Source of the DNA: Piscicola geometra
Taxonomy: Eukaryota; Annelida; Clitellata; Hirudinida; Piscicolidae
Assembly (NCBI GenBank): GCA_943735955.1
Contig: OX030968.1
Location: forward strand, 4,105,434-4,169,433
Length of the DNA stretch: 64,000 nt
Reading direction: 5' to 3'
Shown here: in pieces, positions 1 to 13,800 of the stretch
How positions within the stretch are numbered: position 1 is the stretch's first letter
How the letters are laid out: the number at the start of each line of letters is the position of its first letter
Notes under the pieces: generated by a model
Database searches by the model: none
Told to the model about the DNA's origin: nothing
The model's input: the letters and a program-made list of their open reading frames with translations, nothing else
Program-made: the position numbers and the translations under genes

Positions 1-241
1 CCCACTACTAAAACCACCAAAACTACCAAAACCACCACTAAACTCCCTCAAAATCACCTGAAACAACTCAAAAACCACTCAAAAACCACCACAAAAGTAC
101 ATGAAGACCACCAAAAAACCTAAAAAACATGTTTAAAACACCAAAAACCACCAAAACCTTCACCCCAAAAACCCCCTCAAACCCCACCCACCCCCCCCAA
201 AACCCCCTCAAACCCCCTCCCACCCACCCCCCGAGAACCAC
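1..241. other. WASL intron, low-complexity
   Basis: AC-rich DNA with repeated ACCACCAAAA-like words downstream of the last visible WASL exon. I searched the minus strand for the acidic C-terminal exon and did not find it. Confidence 0.5.
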
Positions 242-3200
242 CTGGTCTGAGGGCCTGGGCTCGGCTGTTGAGGGCCCTCATTAGAGCGCCAGCCAGACTG
301 TCCTCGGCCACCACCGCTGCCTCCTTGCCTGAGCTCTGCTGCTCCGACTTCGCCACCTTTGTGTGGTGGTGGTGGTGGTAGTGGTGGTGGTGGTGGTGGT
401 GGTGGTGGTGGTGGTGATGATGGTGGTGGTGGTTGTGGTGGTGGTGGTGGTGGTTGTGGTGGTGGTGGTGGTGGTGATGGTGGTGGTGGTGGTGATGATG
501 ATGGTGGTGGTGGTGGTGGTGGTGGTGGTGATGGTGGTGGTGATGATGGTGGTGGTGGTGGTGGTGGTGGTGGTGATGGTGGTGGTGGTGATGGTGGTGG
601 TGGTGGTGGTGGTGGTGGTGATGGTGGTGATGGTGGTGGTGATGGTGGTGGTTTTGGTGGTGGTGGAGGGGGGAGGAGGGTTATTGTTATGGGGGTTTTT
701 ACTAATGAGACAGGATGGGTTTGCTGATGGGTTGAAAAGATAACTATAATAGCCTACTAGAGGTCGGACATGGACGATTTTTCATTCCCGGTCCCATCCC
801 GTTCCCGAAATTTGTTTTCCCGTCCCGTCCCGTTCCGGATGGGACATCAGAATTTTGATTCCCGTCCCGTCCCGTTCCCGAAATTTGTTTTCCCGTCCCG
901 TCCCGTTCCCGATGGGACATCAGAATTTGATTCCCGTCCCGTCCCGTTCTCGCAACTCGATTCCCAGTCCCGACCCGTTCCCGAAACTTTTTTGTTTTTT
1001 TATTCTTTTTCGCTGCCGTTTTCACTGGTCCCAAACTTGGTAGTTTTAACATTTCTTACAATTTATTATTTGAAAGTCAGCGAATATTTCTTTTAATAAA
1101 ATTTAAAAAAAAACACGATTTAAATTTCAAATATTTATTGAAATGAAAGTATTGAAGTTAGTCATTGTTTTTGAGTAATTCAATCAAGTCTTTATTGCTT
1201 TTCACACGGGTTAAACCGTTAAGAGTTTCAGCTTTCAAATGAGATGATTTTAGGTCTGAAGTTAAACGACCACATATTGAAAAATTCCGTTCACAGGGAA
1301 TATAACTTGCAGATATACTAAACAAAATTTTGGCCACTTCTTGTTGTATTTTAAAATTGCTCATTTTACTCCAATAAAATAAAACATCTTTATAATCTTC
1401 GATTTTTTTGGACGTAATTGTGAATATTTGTACAATTCATCCTCTTCTGAATTTTTTTCTTCGTTCATTATTATTAATTCTTCACTAATGTTAGAAATAT
1501 GTTTTTTGACAACGTTCTTATTCTCCACAACTGCAAATATAAAATCATTCGTAAAAGTTGGTAGTATAATAATTTTATAATAATTTTTACGTTATAAAAA
1601 CAAATATAATAGGTCTAAATAACCATCATTTGTTTTTTCTCAACGGCACTGCAGCTTGGTCTGGCTGTACAAAATAGAATTAAATTTTCTCTAATGAAAG
1701 TCTTGGTATTTATTTCTTTTCTATCCCAAACTTTTTTCCTATTATTCTTTCATACTGGGGATGCAACAGACATGCTGTCATATGAATAAGATCAATGGCA
1801 TCTTTTCTTTTGTCGAAATGATCAACTGAACAATCATTTGGAAATTAATCATTCAAATTCAAAGTATTAATTTATAAAATTAAAATAATATAACTGACCA
1901 TTTTGATTTCATCTCAAAAGTTCTCATCATCACCCATTTGTTCTAATCTCCCTAATCTTTGGACTCACCATAACAACTTCAAATGTAGTGTTGGAGATTT
2001 CGACATTGGCAATGGTGGCTTCGTTACACATTTCTATTGCATTTAATACTTATTTTAAGTACGGAGGATCGATGAAATAAAGATTTCCATACTTAGAAGT
2101 TTGCTGAAAAATCATTGTTAAAGAATCCAATCCAAATAACTGTCATTCCCGTTTTTCCCGTTCCCGATTTCAAAGTTGATTCCCGTTCCCGATTTGAATA
2201 TTGATTTCCGTTCCCGTCCCGAAAACCTATTCCCGGTTCCCGACTTTTCCCGTCCCGAAATTAATTTTCATTCCCGTTCCCGCGGGAGGCCCGCGCTACC
2301 CGTGGGTACCCGGTCCAACCTCTATAGCCTACATCACATCACAACCAACCCATCCCATCCAATTCATCCCAACCAACCCATCCCAACCAGCCAATCCCAA
2401 CCAACCCATCCCAACCAACCAATCCCAACCAGCCCATCCCAACCAACCCATCCCAACCAACCCATCCCAACCAACCAATCCCAACCAACCAATCCCAACC
2501 AACCCATCCCAACCAACCCATCCCATCCAATTCATCCCAACCAACCCATCCCAACCAACCAACACATCCCAACCAACCAACCCATCCCAACCAACCCATT
2601 CCAACCAACCCATCCCAACCCCAACCAACCCATCTCAACCAACCAATCCCAACCAACCCATCCCAACCAACCAATCCCAACCAACCCATCCCAATCAAAC
2701 AATCCCAACCAACCCATCCCAACCAACCCATCCCGACCAACCCATCCCAACCAACCAATCCCAACCAACCCATCCCAACCAAACAATCCCAACCAACCCA
2801 TCCCAACCAACCCATCCCAACCAACCCATCCCAACCAACCCATCCCGACCAACCCATCCCAACCAACCAATCCCAACCAACACCCATCCCATGCCCCACC
2901 CATCCCAACCAACCCATCCTAACCAACCGTCTTGAGCTGAATGCCATCCCTTATGTTCGCAAGCAAGGCAGATCTGCCATCGGCAGGAACTGACGGTGAT
3001 GATGATGATGACGAATCCACGTGGTTCAACTCCCTACCCCTGTGGATCTCATCCAGAAGAGAGGATGGTTTGGATGGAGGAAGGGATGGCATGGGTGGAG
3101 GAGGAGGAGGTGGTGGAGGAGGCATTGCAGAGGGGAGAGGGCCGGGTGGAGGTGCAACGGGAGTGCTTCCTCGTTGAGGGGTGGATGGAGGAAGGGATGG

Positions 3201-4805
3201 AGGGAGGGATGGAGGGAGGGATGGAGGGACGGATGGAGGGAGGGGGGGAGGAGGGGCGGGAGGGCCACCTCTAGGGAGTCCTGACGGCTTGGGGACGCCG
3301 GGTCGGTTGAAGGAGGGGGTGTTGGAGAGGGGAGGGGGTGGTGGCGGCATGACTTGGGAGGAGGGTCTGGGAGGCGGGGCGACCGGAATGGTGGGCGGGG
3401 GGCGTTTGACGTCGTTCTTGACGGCTGCGATGCCGCCATTTTGTTCGATGAAGGTGTACACGAAGTCAGCCATGCCCTTGTCCTTGAGCTTGTCCTCCGT
3501 CAGACCCACCTGGTGGTGATGATGATTATTTTATTGATGATTATTGTTATGGTAATGATGATAATTAGAATGATAATGATGATGATTAGAATGATAATGA
3601 TGATGATTAGAATGATAATGATGATGATTAGAAAGATAATGATGATTAGGATGAGGATAATGATAATGTTGAAAATGATCAGAAGGATCATTATCATGGT
3701 GATGATGATGATGATGATGATGTGGTGGTGATTAGACGAACCTTATTGAAGAGGTCCTTCATGTCGGGATCGAGTTTGTTCATGTCGAATCCCTTGTCTG
3801 GATCCCATCCAACGTGGTTCACGTGCCTGAGTATCATCATCATGACTTTCAGGATAATTATCCTCATCATCATCATCATAAGCATCATCATCATCATCAT
3901 CATCATCACCACCTGAAGTTACTGGGATTTCCAATGTCTCTCTTATCCAACTTGCCTTTCTTGCCCTTCTTATTCTTCTGAACGGGAGCCTAATGAATTA
4001 TTATATGTCAATAAATATATTTTTTTCATTAAAACTATTTATTTATTTATTATACTTTAATTATTAATTAATAAATTTATTATTATTATTTTCATTAACC
4101 TTTTTCATGTCACCGTTGAAAGATGAGTTAATCATCATTGGAGGCTGGTCTGATGATGATGAGGGTGATGATGATGGTGATGATGGTGATGATGATTATG
4201 ATGATGGTGATGAAGATAATTCTTCGTAAGTTCATTAATGATAAAATATTATCATCATCCTCACCATCATCATCCTCATCATCATCATCCTCATCATCAT
4301 CATCATCATCCTCATCATCATCACCACCACCACCATCATCATCACCACCATCATCGTCATCATCATCATCATCATCATCATGCTACTAACTGATTGCCAT
4401 TGGCTTAACATTGTAGTTGGGAACAGGTGGAGAGGTATTGCCTTGGTGGGTGGACGTTCTCTCTGTGGTGGTGATGATGATGATAACCCTTTCCCCCCTC
4501 CCTCTCCCACCCATTCACCATCACCCACATCCTACCACCCATTCACCACTACACCACATCCCTTCTCCCTTCCCACTGAACTCTCACCCAAACCCTCACC
4601 CCGCTTTTCCCTCCCCCTACCCCCTCAAACCCCCGTTCACCCCTCCCTCTCATCCTCCCCCCACCTCTCCCCCCTCACCACTCCTCCTCTTCTCCCTCTT
4701 AGAGAGGTACTCCAACACAGCCGTCTTGAAGTTGCACGCCTCGTCATCACTTGCAAAGTTCAATGCTGCTGGAGAGTCCTGATGATGATGGTGGTGGTGG
4801 TGATG

Positions 4806-4838
<33 letters not shown>

Positions 4839-7800
4839 ATGGAGATGGTGGTGATGATGATGATGGTGGTGGTGATGGTGGAGATGGTGGTGGTGATGAT
4901 GATGGTGGTGGTGATGGTGATGATGCAGGTGGAGATGATGATGATTATTGTGTGATGGTGATTATGACAGTACCACCAAAACCTCACACAACACCTAAAC
5001 ACACAAAACCTTAACCACACACAACCACCACATATACAACACCACTCCCCCCCCCCTCTACCACAAAACACCCCCTCCAACCACCAACCCCTCCCCCCTC
5101 ACATCACCACAACCAACCCCTCCCCCCTCCAACCACCAACCCCTCCACCCCCTCACATCACCACAACCAACCCCTCCCCCCCTCACATCACCACAACCCA
5201 CCTCTCCCCTCCTCCCTCACATAACAACAACCAACCCCTCCCCCCCTCCAACCCCCAACCCCTCCCCCCTCCAACCACCAACCCCTCCCCCCCAACCACC
5301 AACCCTTTCCCCCCTCCAACCACCAACCCCTCCCCCCCTCCATCCACCAACCCCTCCCCCTCACATCAGTCTCGAAGGAGTGGAAGAATGGCTTGCGGAT
5401 GTTGTACTCGAAGAAGTGGTAGATCTCCTGTTCCCACAACAACACCCTTGCCTGTGCATGCGTGCATGGTTAGGATGGGTGCGTGGGATGGGTTTGGGAT
5501 GGCTGAGATGGTTAGAATGGGTTTGGGATAGGTGGGATGGGTTTGGGATAGGTGGGATGGGTTTGAGATAGGTGAGATGGGTGGGTGGGATGGGTTTAGA
5601 TAGGTTGGATGGGTTTGGGATAGGTGGGATGGGTTTGGGATAGGTGGGATGGGTTTGGGTGGGATAGGTGGATGGGTTTGGGATAGGTGGGATGGGTTTG
5701 GGATAGGTGGGATGGGTTTGGGATAGGTGGGATGGGTTTGGGATAGGTGGGATGGGTTTGGGATAGGTGGGATGGGCTTGGGTGGGATAGGTGAGATGGG
5801 CTTGGGTGGGATAGGTGGGATGGGTTTGGGATAGGTGGGATGGGTTTGGGATAGATGGGATGGGTTTGGGATAGGTGGGATGGGCTTGAGATAGGTGGGA
5901 TGGGCTTGGGTGGAATAGGTGGATGGGTTTGGGATAGGTGGGATGGGTTTGGGATAGGTGGGATGGGTTTGGGATAGGTGGGATGGGTTTGGGATAGGTG
6001 GGATGGGTTTGGGTGGGATAGGTGGGATGGGCTTGGGTGAGATAGGTGGATGGGTTTGGGATAGGTGGGATGGGTTTGGGATAGGTGGGATGGGTTTGGG
6101 ATAGGTGGGATGGGTTTGGGTGGGATAGGTGGGATGGGCTTGGGTGGGATAGGTGGGATGGGCTTGGGTGGGATAGGTGGGATGGGTTTGGGATAGGTGG
6201 GATGAGTTTGGGATATGTGGGATGGGTTTGGGTGGGATAGGTGGGATGGGCTTGGGTGGGATAGGTGAGATGGGCTTGGGTGGGATAGGTGAGATGGGCT
6301 TGGGTGGGATAGGTGGGATGGGTTTGGGATAGGTGGGATGGGTTTGGGATAGGTGGGATGGGTTTGGGTGGGATAGGTGGGATGGATTTGGGATAGGTGG
6401 GATCGGTGGGATGGGTTTGGGATAGGTGGGATGGGTTTGGGATAGGTGAGATGGGTTTGGGATAGGTGGGATGGATTTGGGATAGGTGGGATGGACTTGG
6501 GTGGGATGGGCTTGGGTGGGATAGGTGGATGGGTTTGGGATAGGTGGGATGGGTTTGGGATAGGTGAGATGGGTGGGTGGGATGGGTTTGGGATAGGTTG
6601 GATGGGTTTGGGATAGGTGGGATGGGTTTGGGATAGGTGGGATGGGTTTGGGATAGGTGGGATGGGCTTGAGATAGGTGGGATGGGCTTGAGATAGGTGG
6701 GATGGGCTTGGGTGGGATAGGTGGATGGGTTTGGGTGGGATAGGTGGGATGGGCTTGGGTGGGATAGGTGGGATGGGTTTGGGATAGGTGGGATGGGTTT
6801 GGGATAGGTGGGATGGGTTTGGGATAGGTGGGATGGGTTTGGGATAGGTGGGATGGGTTTGGGTGGGATAGGTGGGATGGATTTGGGATAGGTGGGATGG
6901 GTTTGGGATAGGTGGGATAGGTTTGGGATAGGTGGGATGGGTTTGGGATAGGTGAGATGGGTTTGGGATAGGTGGGATGGATTTGGGATAGGTGGAATGG
7001 GCTTGGGTGGGATAGGTGGATGGGTTTGGGATAGGTGGGATGGGTTTGGGATAGGTGAGATGGGTGGGTGGGATGGGTTTGGGATAGGTTGGATGGGTTT
7101 GGGATAGGTGGGATGGGTTTGGGATAGGTGGGATGGGTTTGGGATAGGTGGGATGGGCTTGAGATAGGTGGGATGGGCTTGAGATAGGTGGGATGGGCTT
7201 GGGTGGGATAGGTGGATGGGTTTGGGTGGGATAGGTGGGATGGGCTTGGGTGGGATAGGTGGGATGGGTTTGGGATAGGTGGGATAGGTTTGGGATAGGT
7301 GGGATGGGTTTGGGATAGGTGAGATGGGTGGGTGGGATGGGTTTAGATAGGTTGGATGGGTTTGGGATAGGTGGGATGGGTTTGGGATAGATGGGATGGG
7401 TTTGGGATAGGTGGGATGGGCTTGAGATAGGTGGGATGGGCTTGGGTGGAATAGGTGGATGGGTTTGGGATAGGTGGGATGGGTTTGGGATAGGTGGGAT
7501 GGGTTTGGGATAGGTGGGATGGGTTTGGGATAGGTGGGATGGGTTTGGGATGGGTGGGATAGGTTTGGGATAGGTGGGATGGGTTTGGGATAGGTGGGAT
7601 GGGTTTGGGATAGGTGGGATGGGTTTGGGATAGGTGGGATGGGCTTGGGTGGGATAGGTGGGATGGGTTTGGGATAGGTGGGTTGGGTTTGGGATAGATG
7701 GGATGGGTTTGGGATAGGTGGGATGGGCTTGAGATAGGTGGGATGGGCTTGGGTGGAATAGGTGGATGGGTTTGGGATAGGTGGGATGGGTTTGGGATAG

Positions 7801-10800
7801 GTGGGATGGGTTTGGGATAGGTGGGATGGGTTTGGGATAGGTGGGATGGGTTTGGGATAGGTGGGATGGGTTTGGGTGGGATAGGTGAGATGGGCTTGGG
7901 TGAGATAGGTGGATGGGTTTGGGATAGGTGGGATGGGTTTGGGATAGGTGGGATGGGTTTGGGATAGGTGGGATGGGTTTGGGTGGGATAGGTGGGATGG
8001 GCTTGGGTGGGATAGGTGGGATGGGCTTGGGTGGGATAGGTGGGATGGGTTTGGGATAGGTGGGATGGGTTTGGGATAGGTGGGATGGGTTTGGGTGGGA
8101 TAGGTGGGATGGGCTTGGGTGGGATAGGTGAAATGGGCTTGGGTGGGATAGGTGGGATGGGTTTGGGATAGGTGGGATGGGTTTGGGATAGGTGGGATGG
8201 GTTTGGGATAGGTGGGATGGGTTTGGGATAGGTGGGATGGGTTTGGGTGGGATAGGTGGGATGGATTTGGGATAGGTGGGATCGGTTTGGGATAGGTGGG
8301 ATGGGTTTGGGACAGGTGGGATGGGTTTGAGATAGGTGAGATGGGTTTGGGATAGGTGGGATGGATTTGGGATAGGTGGGATGGGCTTGGGTGGGATGGG
8401 CTTGGGTGGGATAGGTGGATGGGTTTGGGATAGGTGGGATGGGTTTGGGATAGGTGAGATGGGTGGGTGGGATGGGTTTGGGATAGGTTGGATGGGTTTG
8501 GGATAGGTGGGATGGGTTTGGGATAGGTGGGATGGGTTTGGGATAGGTGGGATGGGCTTGAGATAGGTGGGATGGGCTTGAGATAGGTGGGATGGGCTTG
8601 GGTGGGATAGGTGGATGGGTTTGGGTGGGATAGGTGGGATGGGCTTGGGTGGGATAGGTGGGATGGGTATGGGATAGGTGGGATGGGTTTGGGTGGGATA
8701 GGTGGGATGGATTTGGGATAGGTGGGATGGGTTTGGGATAGGTGGGATAGGTTTGGGATAGGTGGGATGGGTTTGGGATAGGTGAGATGGGTTTGGGATA
8801 GGTGGGATGGATTTGGGATAGGTGGAATGGGCTTGGGTGGGATAGGTGGATGGGTTTGGGATAGGTGGGATGGGTTTGGGATAGGTGAGATGGGTGGGTG
8901 GGATGGGTTTGGGATAGGTTGGATGGGTTTGGGATAGGTGGAATGGGTTTGGGATAGGTGGGATGGGTTTGGGATAGGTGGGATGGGCTTGAGATAGGTG
9001 GGATGGGCTTGAGATAGGTGGGATGGGCTTGGGTGGGATAGGTGGATGGGTTTGGGTGGGATAGGTGGGATGGGCTTGGGTGGGATAGGTGGGATGGGTT
9101 TGGGATAGGTGGGATAGGTTTGGGATAGGTGGGATGGGTTTGGGATAGGTGAGATGGGTGGGTGGGATGGGTTTAGATAGGTTGGATGGGTTTGGGATAG
9201 GTGGGATGGGTTTGGGATAGGTGGGATGGGTTTGGGTGGGATAGGTGGATGGGTTTGGGATAGGTGGGATGGGTTTGGGATAGGTGGGATGGGTTTTGGG
9301 ATAGGTGGGATGGGTTTGGGATAGGTGGGATGGGCTTGGGTGGGATAGGTGAGATGGGCTTGGGTGGGATAGGTGGGATGGGTTTGGGATAGGTGGGATG
9401 GGTTTGGGATAGATGGGATGGGTTTGGGATAGGTGGGATGGGCTTGAGATAGGTGGGATGGGCTTGGGTGGAATAGGTGGATGGGTTTGGGATAGGTGGG
9501 ATGGGTTTGGGATAGGTGGGATGGGTTTGGGATAGGTGGGATGGGTTTGGGATAGGTGGGATGGGTTTGGGTGGGATAGGTGGGATGGGCTTGGGTGAGA
9601 TAGGTGGATGGGTTTGGGATAGGTGGGATGGGTTTGGGATAGGTTTGGGATAGGTGGGATGGGTTTGGGATAGGTGGGATGGGTTTGGGTGGGATAGGTG
9701 GGATGGGCTTGGGTGGGATAGGTGGGATGGGCTTGGGTGGGATAGGTGGGATGGGTTTGGGATAGGTGGGATGGGTTTGGGATAGGTGGGATGGGTTTGG
9801 GTGGGATAGGTGGGATGGGCTTGGGTGGGATAGGTGAGATGGGCTTGGGTGGGATAGGTGGGATGGGTTTGGGATAGGTGGGATGGGTTTGGGATAGGTG
9901 GGATGGGTTTGGGATAGGTGGGATGGGTTTGGGATAGGTGGGATGGGTTTATGTGGGATAGGTGGGATGGATTTGGGATAGGTGGGATCGGTGGGATGGG
10001 TTTGGGATAGGTGGGATGGGTTTGGGATAGGTGAGATGGGTTTGGGATAGGTGGGATGGATTTGGGATAGGTGGGATGGACTTGGGTGGGATGGGCTTGG
10101 GTGGGATAGGTGGATGGGTTTGGGATAGGTGGGATGGGTTTGGGATAGGTGAGATGGGTGGGTGGGATGGGTTTGGGATAGGTTGGATGGGTTTGGGATA
10201 GGTGGGATGGGTTTGGGATAGGTGGGATGGGTTTGGGATAGGTGGGATGGGCTTGAGATAGGTGGGATGGGCTTGAGATAGGTGGGATGGGCTTGGGTGG
10301 GATAGGTGGATGGGTTTGGGTGGGATAGGTGGGATGGGCTTGGGTGGGATAGGTGGGATGGGTTTGGGATAGGTGGGATGGGTTTGGGATAGGTGGGATG
10401 GGTTTGGGATAGGTGGGATGGGTTTGGGATAGGTGGGATGGGTTTGGGTGGGATAGGTGGGATGGATTTGGGATAGGTGGGATGGGTTTGGGATAGGTGG
10501 GATAGGTTTGGGATAGGTGGGATGGGTTTGGGATAGGTGAGATGGGTTTGGGATAGGTGGGATGGATTTGGGATAGGTGGAATGGGCTTGGGTGGGATAG
10601 GTGGATGGGTTTGGGATAGGTGGGATGGGTTTGGGATAGGTGAGATGGGTGGGTGGGATGGGTTTGGGATAGGTTGGATGGGTTTGGGATAGGTGGGATG
10701 GGTTTGGGATAGGTGGGATGGGTTTGGGATAGGTGGGATGGGCTTGAGATAGGTGGGATGGGCTTGAGATAGGTGGGATGGGCTTGGGTGGGATAGGTGG

Positions 10801-13800
10801 ATGGGTTTGGGTGGGATAGGTGGGATGGGCTTGGGTGGGATAGGTGGGATGGGTTTGGGATAGGTGGGATAGGTTTGGGATAGGTGGGATGGGTTTGGGA
10901 TAGGTGAGATGGGTGGGTGGGATGGGTTTAGATAGGTTGGATGGGTTTGGGATAGGTGGGATGGGTTTGGGATAGATGGGATGGGTTTGGGATAGGTGGG
11001 ATGGGCTTGAGATAGGTGGGATGGGCTTGGGTGGAATAGGTGGATGGGTTTGGGATAGGTGGGATGGGTTTGGGATAGGTGGGATGGGTTTGGGATAGGT
11101 GGGATGGGTTTGGGATAGGTGGGATGGGTTTGGGATGGGTGGGATGGGTTTGGGATAGGTGGGATGGGTTTGGGATAGGTGGGATGGGTTTGGGATAGGT
11201 GGGATGGGTTTGGGATAGGTGGGATGGGCTTGGGTGGGATAGGTGGGATGGGTTTGGGATAGGTGGGTTGGGTTTGGGATAGATGGGATGGGTTTGGGAT
11301 AGGTGGGATGGGCTTGAGATAGGTGGGATGGGCTTGGGTGGAATAGGTGGATGGGTTTGGGATAGGTGGGATGGGTTTGGGATAGGTGGGATGGGTTTGG
11401 GATAGGTGGGATGGGTTTGGGATAGGTGGGATGGGTTTGGGTGGGATAGGTGAGATGGGCTTGGGTGAGATAGGTGGATGGGTTTGGGATAGGTGGGATG
11501 GGTTTGGGATAGGTGGGATGGGTTTGGGATAGGTGGGATGGGTTTGGGTGGGATAGGTGGGATGGGCTTGGGTGGGATAGGTGGGATGGGTTTGGGATAG
11601 GTGGGATGGGTTTGGGATAGGTGGGATGGGTTTGGGTGGGATAGGTGGGATGGGCTTGGGTGGGATAGGTGAAATGGGCTTGGGTGGGATAGGTGGGATG
11701 GGTTTGGGATAGGTGGGATGGGTTTGGGATAGGTGGGATGGGTTTGGGATAGGTGGGATGGGTTTGGGATAGGTGGGATGGGTTTGGGTGGGATAGGTGG
11801 GATGGATTTGGGATAGGTGGGATCGGTTTGGGATAGGTGGGATGGGTTTGGGACAGGTGGGATGGGTTTGAGATAGGTGAGATGGGTTTGGGATAGGTGG
11901 GATGGATTTGGGATAGGTGGGATGGGCTTGGGTGGGATGGGCTTGGGTGGGATAGGTGGATGGGTTTGGGATAGGTGGGATGGGTTTGGGATAGGTGTAA
12001 TGGGTGGGTGGGATGGGTTTGGGATAGGTTGGATGGGTTTGGGATAGGTGGGATGGGTTTGGGATAGGTGGGATGGGTTTGGGATAGGTGGGATGGGCTT
12101 GAGATAGGTGGGATGGGCTTGGGTGGGATAGGTGGATGGGTTTGGGTGGGATAGGTGGGATGGGCTTGGGTGGGATAGGTGGGATAGGTGGGATGGGTAT
12201 GGGATAGGTGGGATGGGTTTGGGTGGGATAGGTGGGATGGATTTGGGATAGGTGGGATGGGTTTGGGATAGGTGGGATAGGTTTGGGATAGGTGGGATGG
12301 GTTTGGGATAGGTGAGATGGGTTTGGGATAGGTGGGATGGATTTGGGATAGGTGGAATGGGCTTGGGTGGGATAGGTGGATGGGTTTGGGATAGGTGGGA
12401 TGGGTTTGGGATAGGTGAGATGGGTGGGTGGGATGGGTTTGGGATAGGTTGGATGGGTTTGGGATAGGTGGAATGGGTTTGGGATAGGTGGGATGGGTTT
12501 GGGATAGGTGGGATGGGCTTGAGATAGGTGGGATGGGCTTGAGATAGGTGGGATGGGCTTGGGTGGGATAGGTGGATGGGTTTGGGTGGGATAGGTGGGA
12601 TGGGCTTGGGTGGGATAGGTGGGATGGGTTTGGGATAGGTGGGATAGGTTTGGGATAGGTGGGATGGGTTTGGGATAGGTGAGATGGGTGGGTGGGATGG
12701 GTTTAGATAGGTTGGATGGGTTTGGGATAGGTGGGATGGGTTTGGGATAGATGGAATGGGTTTGGGATAGGTGAAATGGGCTTGAGATAGGTGGGATGGG
12801 CTTGGGTGGAATAGGTGGATGGGTTTGGGATAGGTGGGATGGGTTTGGGATAGGTGGGATGGGTTTGGGATAGGTGGAATGGGCTTGGGTGGGATAGGTG
12901 AATGGGTTTGGGATAGGTGGGATGGGTTTGGGATAGGTGGGATGGGTTTGGGATAGGTGGGATGGGTTTGGGATAGGTGGGATGGGTTTGGGATAGGTGG
13001 GATGGGCTTGGGTGGGATAGGTGGATGGGTTTAGGATAGGTGGGATGGGTTTGGGATAGGTGGGATGGGTTTGGGATAGGTGGGATGGGTTTGGGTGGGA
13101 TAGGTGGGATGGGTTTGGGTGGGATAGGTGGGATGGGTTTGGGATAGGTGGGATGGGTTTGGGATAGGTGAAATGGGCTTGAGATAGGTGGGATGGGCTT
13201 GGGTGGAATAGGTGGATGGGTTTGGGATAGGTGGGATGGGTTTGGGATAGGTGGGATGGGTTTGGGATAGGTGGGATGGGTTTGGGATAGGTGGGATGGG
13301 TTTGGGATAGGTGGGATGGGTTTGGGTGGGATAGGTGGGATGGGCTTGGGTGAGATAGGTGGATGGGTTTGGGATAGGTGGGATGGGTTTGGGATAGGTG
13401 GGATGGGTTTGGGATAGGTGGGATGGGTTTGGGTGGGATAGGTGGGATGGGCTTGGGTGGGATAGGTGGATGGGTTTGGGTGGGATAGGTGGGATGGGCT
13501 TGGGTGGGATAGGTGGGATGGGTTTGGGATAGGTGGGATGGGTTTGAGATAGGTGGGATGGGTTTGGGTGGGATAGGTGGGATGGATTTGGGATAGGTGG
13601 GATGGGTTTGGGATAGGTGGGATAGGTTTGGGATAGGTGGGATGGGTTTGGGATAGGTGAGATGGGTTTGGGATAGGTGGGATGGATTTGGGATAGGTGG
13701 AATGGGCTTGGGTGGGATAGGTGAATGGGTTTGGGATAGGTGGGATGGGTTTGGGATAGGTGGGATGGGTTTGGGATAGGTGGGATGGGTTTGGGATAGG

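Noticed and set aside
363..743. Poly-Val and poly-Gly ORFs
   Set aside because: Shadows of the GGT microsatellite in a WASL intron.
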